Below, in pieces: positions 34,533-43,901 of a stretch of DNA of 64,000 bases. This DNA comes from AP-15 sp963785565 (GTDB taxonomy: Bacteria; Pseudomonadota; Alphaproteobacteria; ATCC43930; CGMCC-115725): contig CAWAVV010000027.1 of NCBI GenBank assembly GCA_963785565.1, positions 1-64,000 on the forward strand, written 5' to 3'. The notes below the pieces were generated by a model. The model worked only from the letters and a program-made list of their open reading frames with translations. It made no database searches and was not told the DNA's origin. The translations under genes were made by a program, and so were the position numbers. Every line of letters begins with the position of its first letter. Position 1 is the stretch's first letter.

Positions 34533-35951
34533 CGCACTGGAGCTTTCTCGCGGCATTCCGGTCTCATACGGGCGGAGAAACACAGTAAAAACCGAGCCCT
34601 CACCCTGGGCGCTGTCGATTTCGATAAATCCGCGGTGGCGATTGACGATGTGCTTGACGATTGCCAAGCCGAGCCCGGTACCGCCCATCTCGCGGGATCG
34701 CGCGGTGTCGACCCGGTAGAAGCGCTCGGTCAGGCGCGGCAGATGCTCGCGCGCGATGCCCTCGCCGCGATCACGCACGGAGACCGAGACATAGGCAACC
34801 GGAACGCGCTCGCCGTTCGTCGAAGCGCGCGTCGCGGTCTCGGCGTCGACCGTGATCTCGCTCCCGGCGCGGCCGTATTTGATCGCGTTGTCGAGCAAGT
34901 TCTGGAACAGCTGGCCAAGCTCGTCGCGGTCGCCCTGCACATCGGGGAGATCCGAAGGCAGGGCCAGCTGGATCCGCATGTCGCGCTCGCCGGCGCGCAG
35001 CTCGAGCGCCTCAGCGAGATGATCGAGCAGCGGCGCCAGCGTCACCCTGCCTTGCGGCAGTACATGCTCATTGAGCTCGATGCGGGACAGCGACAACAGA
35101 TCCTCGACCAGCCGCGTCATCCGGGTCGCTTGCCCGCTCATGATCGCGAGAAACCGCTCGCGCGCCTCGGGGTCATCGCGCGCCGGTCCCCGCAAGGTCT
35201 CGATAAACCCGGTTAAGGTCGCGAGCGGGGTGCGCAGCTCGTGGCTCGCATTGGCGATGAAGTCGGCGCGCATCTGCTCGGTGCGCTTCAATTCGGTGAT
35301 GTCGTGCAAACTCAGTACGGCGACCGCGCCATCGGCCGAGGGCTGGTCGATGCGGGCAAAGCGGGCGCGCAACTGGCGCTCGACCGGAATGGTCAGCGTG
35401 AATTCGACAACGCGCGAGCCCGCGCCACCCAGTACGGCATCGGCCGCTGCCAGCAGGGTCGGGTTGCGCAGCGCGCTGGCGAGGTCGCGCGGTGGCAGGG
35501 CGCCGACAAAATTCGCGGCGGCGGCGTTCACGCGGACGATCCGCCGCCGTTGGTCGAGCAGGATCAGCGGGTCCGGAACGGCCGCGATAATCGCCTCCGC
35601 GGCGGCGAGGCGCGTTTGCGCGCTGTGTACCTGTTCGCGCCAGGCTCGCGCCAATTGCAAGATCGTCCGCCGGATCTGATCCGCGGCACGGACGGGACCG
35701 AGGGCCAGCCCTCGCGCCGGCGCAGGTTCCGTCAACTCGTCAACGGTGGCGCCGAGGACGCCCATGGCGATGGCGAAGCGGCTGATGACCAGTGCGGTCA
35801 TCAGGAGGATGAAAGCAGCGGCGATTAGCGCCACCCCGTGGCCCAAAATTCCCTCGAAGGTCAGTCCGGCAAGGACGACGAGGCCCGGGAAAGCGGCCAG
35901 TACCGCCAGCGCCGGGATGGGCCAGAGCCTTGCGGCTCGCCGCCCGATCAT
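34512..35951 (-). CDS. phoR: Phosphate regulon sensor histidine kinase PhoR
   Basis: A 479-residue membrane kinase: two N-terminal TM helices (about 12-58), a PAS-like segment near 120-220, then HisKA with FIANASHELRTPLATLTGFIE and a HATPase domain (NLLDNAIKYG, DRGEGIAREHLPRLTERFYR, GGTGLGLAIVKHIV). It senses the state of PstSCAB/PhoU and phosphorylates PhoB. It lies upstream of pstS in the same orientation. Confidence 0.94.
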   Translation of the reverse strand: MIGRRAARLWPIPALAVLAAFPGLVVLAGLTFEGILGHGVALIAAAFILLMTALVISRFAIAMGVLGATVDELTEPAPARGLALGPVRAADQIRRTILQLARAWREQVHSAQTRLAAAEAIIAAVPDPLILLDQRRRIVRVNAAAANFVGALPPRDLASALRNPTLLAAADAVLGGAGSRVVEFTLTIPVERQLRARFARIDQPSADGAVAVLSLHDITELKRTEQMRADFIANASHELRTPLATLTGFIETLRGPARDDPEARERFLAIMSGQATRMTRLVEDLLSLSRIELNEHVLPQGRVTLAPLLDHLAEALELRAGERDMRIQLALPSDLPDVQGDRDELGQLFQNLLDNAIKYGRAGSEITVDAETATRASTNGERVPVAYVSVSVRDRGEGIAREHLPRLTERFYRVDTARSREMGGTGLGLAIVKHIVNRHRGFIEIDSAQGEGSVFTVFLRPYETGMPRESSSACHKTAT

Positions 35952-35983
35952 CCGGCCGCCTGCCCTTCGCGGCCGCGACCGGC

Positions 35984-38251
35984 TCAGCGGATCGCGTCGT
36001 GCGCCGAGAGTGCCGCGAGGTTGACGAGGTCCGACACAGTGGCGCCGATATTGACGATCTGGACCGGGTGGGAGAGGCCCATCAGTAATGGTCCGACCAC
36101 CGTGCCGCCACCGAGATGCGGCAACAGCTTTGCCGTAATATTGGCGCTGTTGAGACCCGGCATAACCAGGATGTTGGCGGGGCCGCCGAGCCGGCAGAAC
36201 GGGTAGAGCTGGCGCATCAGCCTCGCATCGAGCGCTACGTCGGGGCTCATCTCTCCGTCATATTCGAAATCGGGCCGGCGCTGGTCGAGCAGCGAGACCG
36301 CTTCGCGCACCCGCTCGCAATCGGGCCCGGTCGGGTTGCCGAAATTCGCGTAGGAGAGCAGCGCGACGCGGGGTACGAGGCCGATCTCGCGCGCTTTCGC
36401 CGCCGCTTGCATGGCGATGTCGGCCAGCTGCGCCGGGCTCGGTGTTTCATGAACCAAGGTGTCGGCGAGCAGCAGCGGGCGCTCGCGCCCGAGTAATATC
36501 GTCAGCCCGAACATGACCGAGCCTGGGGTCACCTCGATCACACGGGTCACCTCGTCGAGCACGTCGAAGGAATTTCGGGTCACTCCGCTGACCATCGCAT
36601 CGGCGTCGCCGCAGGCGACCATGCAGGCGGCGAACACGTTGCGGTCGAGGTTCACCTGACGCTGGCAGTCGCGGTAGAGCATGCCGTGGCGCTGCTGCCG
36701 AGCATAGAGGAACTCGGTATAGCGCTTGTTGTCCTGCGACAGGCGGGCGTTGTGGATTTCGAGCAGATCGCGCGCGGTCAGGCCCATCGCCGCCATCGTC
36801 GCATGAATGCGCTCCTCGCGGCCGATCAGCACCGGGACGCCGTAGCCGTTCCCGGCGAACAGCAGCGCGGCGCGGATCGTCTTTTCCTCTTCGCCCTCGG
36901 CAAAGACGACGCGCTTGGGCTCGGCCCGCACCCGCTCGAACACCAGTTCAAGCCCGGCTGCGGTCGGGTCGAGACGCCCGCGCAGGGAGCGTCTGTAAGC
37001 ATCCATGTCGAGAATGGGCTTGCGGGCCACACCCGAATCCATCGCTGCTTTGGCGACGGCCGACGGCACCGCCCAGATCAGACGCGGGTCGAACGGCGCC
37101 GGGATGATGTAGTCCGGCCCGTAGGTAAGACGTTCGCCGGAATAGGCGGCGGCGACCTCGTCGGGCACGTCCTCTCGGGCGAGCCCGGCCAACGCTTCGG
37201 CCGCGGCGATCTTCATAGCGTCGTTGATTGTCGAGGCGCGCACGTCGAGCGCGCCGCGAAAGATGTACGGAAACCCCAGGACGTTGTTGACCTGGTTCGG
37301 ATAGTCGGAGCGGCCGGTGGCGATGATCGCGTCCGAGCGCACCGCCCGCACCTCCTCGGGCGTGATCTCCGGGTCGGGATTGGCCATCGCAAAGATGATC
37401 GGCTTATCTGCCATGGCGCGGACCATCGCCCGATCCACGGCTCCCTTGGCCGAGAGGCCAAAAAAGACATCGGCGCCTTCGATCGCCTCGGCTAGGCTGC
37501 GCGCCTTGGTCTCGACTGCATGGGCCGACTTCCATTGGTTCATGCCGTCGGTGCGGCCGCGGTAGATGACGCCGCGGGTATCGCACAGCACGACGTTTTG
37601 CGACGGCAGCCCCATCGTCTTCAGCAGCTCGACGCAAGCGATCGAAGCGGCACCGGCGCCGTTGACGACCATCTTGGCCCGGTCGAGGGTGCGGCCGGTC
37701 AGATGGAGCGCGTTGATCAGCCCGGCGGTGGCGATGATCGCAGTGCCGTGCTGATCGTCGTGGAATACTGGAATCTCGAGCAGCTCACGCAACCGCTCCT
37801 CGATGATGAAGCACTCCGGCGCCTTGATGTCTTCGAGATTGATCCCGCCAAAGGCCGGATGCAGAAAGCGCACGCAGTTGACGAATTCGTCGACGTCGCG
37901 GGTGTCGATTTCGAGATCGATCGAATCGATATCGGCAAAGCGTTTGAACAGCGCCGCCTTGCCCTCCATGACCGGCTTGGCGGCGAGCGCGCCGAGATCG
38001 CCGAGGCCGAGAACCGCGGTGCCGTTCGAAATTACCGCCACGAAATTGCCCTTGGAGGTGTAATCGAAGGCAGTGCTCGGATCGCGCTGGATATGCAGGC
38101 ACGGAAAGGCCACGCCCGGCGAATACGCGAGCGACAGATCGCGCTGGGTGGTCAGCGGCTTGGTCGCCGCGATCGACAGCTTTCCGGGGCGACCGCTGCT
38201 GTGGAACAGGAGAGCCTCGTCCTCGGTCGCGTGAATGATCCCGGTGTCCAT
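35984..38251 (-). CDS. maeB: NADP-dependent malic enzyme with phosphotransacetylase-like domain (MaeB)
   Basis: About 755 residues: an N-terminal malic enzyme (FHSSGRPGKLSIAATKPL; YSPGVAFPCL; NAD(P)-binding VVNGAGAASIACVELL) and a C-terminal phosphate-acetyltransferase-like domain (RVVFAEGEEEKTIRAALLF onward) that is usually regulatory rather than catalytic. It decarboxylates malate to pyruvate with NADPH production. ATG 38251 with AGGAG is preferred to TTG 38284. It ends 32 bases before phoR. Confidence 0.93.
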   Translation of the reverse strand: MDTGIIHATEDEALLFHSSGRPGKLSIAATKPLTTQRDLSLAYSPGVAFPCLHIQRDPSTAFDYTSKGNFVAVISNGTAVLGLGDLGALAAKPVMEGKAALFKRFADIDSIDLEIDTRDVDEFVNCVRFLHPAFGGINLEDIKAPECFIIEERLRELLEIPVFHDDQHGTAIIATAGLINALHLTGRTLDRAKMVVNGAGAASIACVELLKTMGLPSQNVVLCDTRGVIYRGRTDGMNQWKSAHAVETKARSLAEAIEGADVFFGLSAKGAVDRAMVRAMADKPIIFAMANPDPEITPEEVRAVRSDAIIATGRSDYPNQVNNVLGFPYIFRGALDVRASTINDAMKIAAAEALAGLAREDVPDEVAAAYSGERLTYGPDYIIPAPFDPRLIWAVPSAVAKAAMDSGVARKPILDMDAYRRSLRGRLDPTAAGLELVFERVRAEPKRVVFAEGEEEKTIRAALLFAGNGYGVPVLIGREERIHATMAAMGLTARDLLEIHNARLSQDNKRYTEFLYARQQRHGMLYRDCQRQVNLDRNVFAACMVACGDADAMVSGVTRNSFDVLDEVTRVIEVTPGSVMFGLTILLGRERPLLLADTLVHETPSPAQLADIAMQAAAKAREIGLVPRVALLSYANFGNPTGPDCERVREAVSLLDQRRPDFEYDGEMSPDVALDARLMRQLYPFCRLGGPANILVMPGLNSANITAKLLPHLGGGTVVGPLLMGLSHPVQIVNIGATVSDLVNLAALSAHDAIR

Positions 38252-38541
38252 GCTGCTTGCCGCTCCTGATCCGGTCGCGCCCAAATGCGGCTTGCGCCGA
38301 TGTTCTGTTGGCGAACTTTAATCTAAGCACCGCGTCGGGCAGCGTCAAAGCCGCGCTCCGCGGAGCGCCTGCGATTTGGGCGGATACGCTTGAAATCCAC
38401 GGCCGGATGACCGTTACTGTTGCGCGTGATTCGTCGCGCCGATACCCATTCTCCGATATGCCGCCGATCCCGGCGCCGTGCACCGGTCGTCAGACGTTAG
38501 TTCGCCGCCAACTCGGTCCTGACCCGCCCGATCGCCCGCAG

Positions 38542-39393
38542 ATGATCACCGAATTCGGCGAAGAGCGGCAACGCCGCCTGATCCTCGACTATTTTGGCGG
38601 CGATGCGCGGATGCGGCTGCTGCGGCGGGCGCCGACCTTTGGCTCTCCGGTCTTCGTCGTCGACTTCGACCGAGGACCGCGCCACTTCCGCACCTTGGGT
38701 TCGTTCGGCAGCAGCGTCCAGGTGACCGAGCAGTCGAGCATGGATCTGCTCTATCCGGCGCGCCTCGTCTTTCACTATGAGCGGCTGATGTCGCTGGCGT
38801 TGGCGATGAGCCGGCAGGCGATCACGGCCTTGCTGCTCGGCGTCGGCGGTGCGGCGATGTGGCGATTTATGCGCGCCTATTTTCCGGATTGCGCGGCGAC
38901 CTTGGTCGATGCCGACGAGACCGTCGTGGCGATCGCCCGCCGCTGGTTCTACCTCGCCCAGCCGGTCACCATCGAGCCGGCACAGCAATTCGTCGCGGCG
39001 CCCAATGGCCGTTTCGATGCGATCCTCGTCGACCTCTACAATTCCTCAGGGCCGACAGAAACCAACGAGGCGTTCTGGGCGCGCTGCCTCGACGCGCTGA
39101 CGCCGGGGGGCTGCCTCGCCAACAACTGGGCCGATTTCGCGGTCAACAAGGCGGTGCGGCCGATGGCCGATGCGCTGGCAACGGTCGCCCGCGACCGTGG
39201 TCTCGAGCCGATCTATGTGACCCGGCGCGGATTTCGCGACAATCTCGTGCAATTTGTCCCGAGCGAACCCGGCATCGGCGCCGAAGCGATCACCGGCGTG
39301 CATGCCCGTTTTGTTCAAGAGCGCAACCCGCCCGACCGTGGGCGAGGCATAATCGAAAATTGCGTGATAACGACGCAATTCCCGATCGCCTGA
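38542..39393 (+). CDS. Spermidine-synthase-like methyltransferase-fold protein
   Basis: A Rossmann-fold protein of the spermidine synthase (SpeE) superfamily, about 284 residues from ATG 38542; ATG 38458 and 38407 are alternatives. The nucleotide-binding core is TALLLGVGGAAMWRFMRAYFP with the acidic VDADETVV, and FDAILVDLYNSSGP. The classical aminopropyltransferase loop is not obvious, so the reaction is unknown. Divergent from maeB; the 290-base gap between them has no clear gene. Confidence 0.7.
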   Translation: MITEFGEERQRRLILDYFGGDARMRLLRRAPTFGSPVFVVDFDRGPRHFRTLGSFGSSVQVTEQSSMDLLYPARLVFHYERLMSLALAMSRQAITALLLGVGGAAMWRFMRAYFPDCAATLVDADETVVAIARRWFYLAQPVTIEPAQQFVAAPNGRFDAILVDLYNSSGPTETNEAFWARCLDALTPGGCLANNWADFAVNKAVRPMADALATVARDRGLEPIYVTRRGFRDNLVQFVPSEPGIGAEAITGVHARFVQERNPPDRGRGIIENCVITTQFPIA

Positions 39394-39421
39394 GCCTCCC
39401 GGTTCCGCCACGCGCTGCCCC

Positions 39422-40555
39422 TCACCCTCCCGCTTTGCGGGTCCGTTCCTCTTCCCGCAAGCGGGCAGAGGGGTGGGGTGCGGGGTTTTCCTCGATTGCT
39501 TCCTCGAAGGCGGCGAGGGTCAATTCGATCGCCTCGCGCGGCAGGTCGCGGGTGATGAACACCATGCGGGTGCGATGGTCCTCGCTCGGCCATTCCTTCA
39601 ACAGCACTGGCGGGTGAAAGAGGTGCTGCACCCCGTGCACGACGACCGGCTCGCCGGGCCGGTCGCTGAGCGCCACGATCGCCTTTAGCCGCAACAGATC
39701 GTCACCGCGCATCGTCGCCAGCGCGTCGAGCCAGGTCGACAGCGCCGCCCATGAAATCGGCCGCTCACGGGTGATGCAAAAGGCTCGGATGCGGTCGTCG
39801 TGGCGGTTGACGTCGAGCCGCTCGTGGTCGTTGCCGTGGTCGTCCTGGTGCTGATGCGCATGGTCGGGCTCGAAGGCTTCGGCGCGCAGCCAGCGCTGGA
39901 CGTCGACGCTTTTGGTCTGCGGGTCGTAGAAGCCGAGATTGAACAGCAGGGCGGGATCAACGGCACCTTGCGCCACGGACAGCAGCGGGGCGCTGGGGTT
40001 GAGGGCGGCCAGCCGCGCCTTCAGGGCCGCCGCGGCGCCCGGATCGGCAAGATCGGTCTTGGTCAGCAGCAGCCGGTCGGCCACGGCGGCCTGCTTGACC
40101 GCCTCGAGCTGGCGGTCGAGGGTGCCGGCGCCGTTGACCGCGTCGACCGTCGCCACCACCCCGTCGAGCGTGTAGCGCGCGGCGATCAGCGGGTCCGAGA
40201 TCAACGTATGCAGGATCGGCGCGGGGTCGGCGAGCCCGGTCGTCTCGATCACCACGCGACTGAAATGCGGGACCTTGCCATTGGCGCGGCCGACAAACAG
40301 GTTCAGCAGGGTATCGACGATGTCGCCGCGCACGGTGCAGCACAGACAGCCGCTGTTGAGCAGCACGACATCGTCAGTGGCGCTCTCGACCAACAGGTGG
40401 TCGATGCCGATCTCGCCGAATTCATTGACGATGACGGCGGTCGCCGCCATGCCCGGCTGTTTCAGCACGTGATTGAGGACGGTCGTCTTGCCGCTGCCGA
40501 GAAAGCCGGTCAGCAGGGTCACCGGGATCAGCGGCGAGGGTTCGGTCGAGTTCAT
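39422..40555 (-). CDS. CobW/COG0523-family GTPase (metal chaperone)
   Basis: A G3E GTPase of about 377 residues. Walker A is GFLGSGKTTVLNHVL, and the metal-binding motif is SGCLCCTVRGD (C-x-C-C). VIETTGLADPAPI and LLTKTDLADP are the other GTPase motifs. A histidine-rich linker (DHAHQHQDDHGNDHE) sits between the domains, as in zinc or cobalt chaperones. ATG 40555 matches the family start (PVTLLTGFLG). No metal transporter is adjacent, so the client enzyme is unknown. Confidence 0.88.
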   Translation of the reverse strand: MNSTEPSPLIPVTLLTGFLGSGKTTVLNHVLKQPGMAATAVIVNEFGEIGIDHLLVESATDDVVLLNSGCLCCTVRGDIVDTLLNLFVGRANGKVPHFSRVVIETTGLADPAPILHTLISDPLIAARYTLDGVVATVDAVNGAGTLDRQLEAVKQAAVADRLLLTKTDLADPGAAAALKARLAALNPSAPLLSVAQGAVDPALLFNLGFYDPQTKSVDVQRWLRAEAFEPDHAHQHQDDHGNDHERLDVNRHDDRIRAFCITRERPISWAALSTWLDALATMRGDDLLRLKAIVALSDRPGEPVVVHGVQHLFHPPVLLKEWPSEDHRTRMVFITRDLPREAIELTLAAFEEAIEENPAPHPSARLREEERTRKAGG

Positions 40556-40634
40556 CGCGCGGCAGGCTCCGCTGGCAAAATCGCGGGCAGTGTCCTCGAA
40601 ATGCATGGCGCGGTCGAGTGCGGCGGCAATCAGC

Positions 40635-41571
40635 TCAAATGCCTATCTTTGTGGAAGCAGAGCGCGCGGCGACCGAGATGTGATCGAAATCGGCGACGAT
40701 CCGCGTCCGGGGAAAAATGCCGGCGGCTTCCGCTTTGATCTCCTCGGGCCGATATCGACCGGATATATGGGTCAGTAGCAGCTCGCCGGACCTCCGCCTC
40801 GCGCGCCAGCGAGGCCGCCGCCGCGGCGGTCAGATGCCCGCGCGAACGGGCGAGCGCGCTGTCGCGGTCGAGAAACGTGGCCTCGATGACCAGGGCGTCG
40901 GCAGCGCGGACCTGCTGTGTCAAGGTGGCGACTTCCTCGACGTCGCCGACGACCACGAGTTTGGCGCCGGTAATTTCTGGTCCCCGAACCATCTCCGGCG
41001 CGATCAGCCGACCGTCGGCGAGCGTCACTGGGCGGCCTACCGCCAGCTCCCGCCGCGCTGGTCCGTCCGGCACGCCCAATGCCGCGAGCCGTTCGGCGAG
41101 CAAGGGGCGGCGCGCTTCGTCCTCGAACCGGTAACCGAGGCTCTGGGTGCCTCGATGCGACACCGCGAAAGCGTCGAGGCGCAAGCCCGGCAGCGACAAA
41201 ACCAGGCCCGGCGACATTGCGCGCAAGAGATAGCCGGATCCGCGCTCGACGCCAACGGTAACGGCGAGATACCGCCGCACAAATTCGACCGTTTCGGCGC
41301 TGCCGATGATCTCAATCGCGCCGCTCAACCCCCACAACGCGCGGGTGGCGACGAGCCCGGCCAGCCCCGCCACGTGATCGAGATGCGCGTGGGTCAACAG
41401 CACATGCCTGAGCCCGCGAAACCCCAGCCCGGCGCGCAATAGCTGACGCTGGGTCCCCTCGCCGCAATCGACGAGAAACCGGTCTGGTCCGTGGCCGACG
41501 AGCAGCGCCGGCAAACCCCGCTCGGCCGATGGTACTGCCGCGGCGGTGCCGAGAAAGATGAGCTCAAACAT
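40635..41571 (-). CDS. RNase Z-like metallo-beta-lactamase-fold hydrolase, frameshifted near C-terminus
   Basis: A protein of the RNase Z/ElaC-like MBL superfamily, about 312 residues. It starts MFELIFLGTAAAVPSAERGLP and has the metal motif LLTHAHLDHVAGL (HxHxDH), DCGEGTQ and later VSHRGTQSLGYRF. Near 40785 an extra base moves the end out of frame. The correct tail (LLLTHISGRYRPEEIK, then RIVADFDHI) is read in another frame to a stop at 40635. The expected role is tRNA 3' processing or a related phosphodiesterase activity. Confidence 0.78.
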
Positions 41572-41684
41572 CGGATCGGGAACCTCGCCTAAGGATGCGC
41601 AGGAAATTATAGTGGGTTCGCTGGAATTTCCGGGACCTGCCTTCTCGCCATCCCGGCGGAAGCCGGAACCCATTTCGGCCATGG

Positions 41685-41704
41685 ATACCGGCCTTCGCCG
41701 GTAT
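41685..41704. repeat. Palindromic intergenic repeat
   Basis: ATACCGGC, loop CTTC, GCCGGTAT form a perfect 8-bp stem in a 180-base gap. A second, weaker arm pair (TCCCGGCGGAAGCCGGAA at 41651-41668) precedes it. The pattern is the same type as in the 18.4-kb cluster. Confidence 0.6.
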
Positions 41705-41749
41705 GACGGGTATGTGGCAGTTCTTTCGCCATGAAGTGAAAGGTCGTCG

Positions 41750-43331
41750 ATGGCAGGTCCCAGCATCGAAAACGCAACGATCGAGGAGCTGCGACAGGCG
41801 CTCGCTGCCGGCGCCACGACTGCTTCGGCCTTGGTCGAGGCTTATCTGAGCGCGGATCGAGGCTTATGACCGAGCCGGCCTGCGGCTCAACGCCGTGCGC
41901 GAGATCAACCCAGACGCAGCGGCAATCGCCGCCGCGATCGATGCGGCGGGCGCGACGGCGCGTCGGCCGCTCGAGGGCATCCCGATCCTGGTCAAGGACA
42001 ACATCGCCACCGCCGACATGCAGCACACGACTGCCGGATCACTGGCCTTGGCCGAGGCGCGGGCGCGGAACGATGCAACCGTTGTGGCTTTGCTGCGGCA
42101 GGCGGGCGCGGTCATCCTCGGCAAGGCCAATCTGACCGAATTCGCCAACATCCTGGCGATCGAGATGCCGGCTGGCTACAGCTCGCTCGGCGGCCAGGTG
42201 AAAAATCCCTATGCGCCGCAGCTCGACGAGCGGGGCGTGCCGATCGTGTCGCCCGGCGGGTCGAGCTCCGGGTCGGCGGCGGCGGTCGCGGCGGGTCTCG
42301 CGTCGGCGGCGATCGGCACCGAGACCTCGGGCTCGCTGTTGTCGCCGGCGTGCCAGAACGGCCTGGTCACGGTCAAGCCGACGGTCGGGCTCGTCAGCCG
42401 CGCCGGGATCATCCCGATCGCGCACAGCCAGGACACCGCCGGCCCATTGACCCGCACCGTGCGCGACGCGGCGATTCTGCTCAACGTGCTGGCCGCGGTC
42501 GACCCGCTCGATCCGGCGACCGCGGATATGCAGCGGCCAGCCGACTACACCAGCGCGCTCGACGCCGACGGGCTGCGGGGCGCGCGGATCGGGGTACCGA
42601 GCGATCCCGGCGACCCGGCCAACGATGTGTATTACGGTCCACTGCCAGGGCGCGCCGCCGCTGTTATGACCGCGGCGCTAGCATCTATTGAAGAATTGGG
42701 GGCGACGATCGTGCGCGCCAATATGCCGACCGCGGGCTGGATCGGCGGCCCAGGCACCGAGATCGCGATCCTGAACCGCAATCCTGAAAGCCCAAACTTC
42801 CGCCGGCCGGTGCGCCGCCCGCTCGTCTTTGTCTACGAGCTGAAGCACGATCTCGATCTCTATCTGCGCGACTGGGCCAGCGGCACTGCAATGCGCAACC
42901 TCGACGACATCATCGCCTTCAACGCCGGCCATGCCGACCGTGCGCTGCGTTTCGGCCAGGATATTTTCCTTGCGGCCGCGGCGACACGCGGCGATCTCGG
43001 CGAACCCGAATATTTGTCGGCACGGCAGATGGATCTGCGGGCCTCGCGCACCCTCGGGCTCGACGCCTATATGGATCGGCACCGGCTCGATGCGGTGCTG
43101 TTCCCCGGTGTGGCGGGCGCCTCTATCGCCGCCAAGGCCGGCTACCCGAGCGTCCAGGTGCCCGCCGGCTTCGTCAGTGGCGTCGGCGAAAGGGAAACCC
43201 CGGACTATCCGTTCGGCATCACCTTTACCGGCCGTGCCTGGAGCGAACCTACCCTGTTGCGCCTTGCCTACGCCTTCGAGCAGGCGACCCAACTCCGCCG
43301 CCCACCTTCGGGCTTTCCGGCGCTCAGCTGA
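41750..43331 (+). CDS. Amidase-signature-family amidase, frameshifted near the N-terminus
   Basis: About 525 residues. The N-terminus from ATG 41750 (MAGPSIENATIEELRQALAA) joins the rest after one extra base near 41851. The catalytic Ser-cisSer-Lys triad is present: Lys in ILVKDNIAT, Ser in PGGSSSGSAAAV and Ser in GTETSGSLLSPA. Members hydrolyse amides ranging from aryl amides to fatty-acid amides, so the substrate is open. It ends in an 8-base convergent overlap with the carbonic anhydrase gene. Confidence 0.82.
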
Positions 43332-43869
43332 ACATTTCGATCGACCCGTCGAGCGCCATCAGGCCGGTCTCGACGGTGAGTTTGGGATGGTGCTGCGCGA
43401 CCGCCGCGCGGAACTCGGCCAGTACTTTGCGGTGGGTCTTGGTCTCGATCTGCGGAGTGGCGATGCTGTCCTCGCCGTAAGCAATCCGGGCGGCGCCGCA
43501 ATCGCGATGGCCGATCGCTATGACCCCCTTAAGGTGGTGGAGCTGGACCGAGGTCGCGAGGTTGTCCCAAAAGGCAACACGCCAGGCCTCGAATTTGGGG
43601 GCGACGACTGCGATGGCCGCGCCGGCAATGACGAACTGGCTGTATTTGCCGCCAAGGCCGCGTTTCGCCATGTAATCGTAGACCGGTGTTACCATTCGCG
43701 GATCTATGCAGGAGAGCAGCATCGCCTCGTAATTGCCCTCCGCCGCCCAGGCATTGAGCGGCAGGGCCGCCGTCAGCCCCGCAATCGCTGCGGTTTGCAA
43801 AAAATGGCGGCGATCGAAGCGGCCACGCACCGGCTCGCCGCAGCATGAACAGTTATCGACGGACGGCAT
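43324..43869 (-). CDS. Beta-carbonic-anhydrase-like protein with Tat-type signal
   Basis: 181 residues. An RRHFL twin-arginine-like motif at about 20-24 is followed by a hydrophobic stretch (TAAIAGLTAALPLNAWAA), so the protein is probably exported. The mature part keeps the zinc-site motifs LLSCIDPR (Cys and the Asp-Arg dyad) and AIGHRDCGAA (His and Cys). It is shorter than usual beta-carbonic anhydrases. The N-terminal CSCC before the signal is unusual. Activity needs testing, since some family members bind zinc without catalysis. Confidence 0.78.
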   Translation of the reverse strand: MPSVDNCSCCGEPVRGRFDRRHFLQTAAIAGLTAALPLNAWAAEGNYEAMLLSCIDPRMVTPVYDYMAKRGLGGKYSQFVIAGAAIAVVAPKFEAWRVAFWDNLATSVQLHHLKGVIAIGHRDCGAARIAYGEDSIATPQIETKTHRKVLAEFRAAVAQHHPKLTVETGLMALDGSIEMFS

Positions 43870-43901
43870 TAGTTTCCCTCCCGGATCGGTGGCAGCCTCT
43901 A

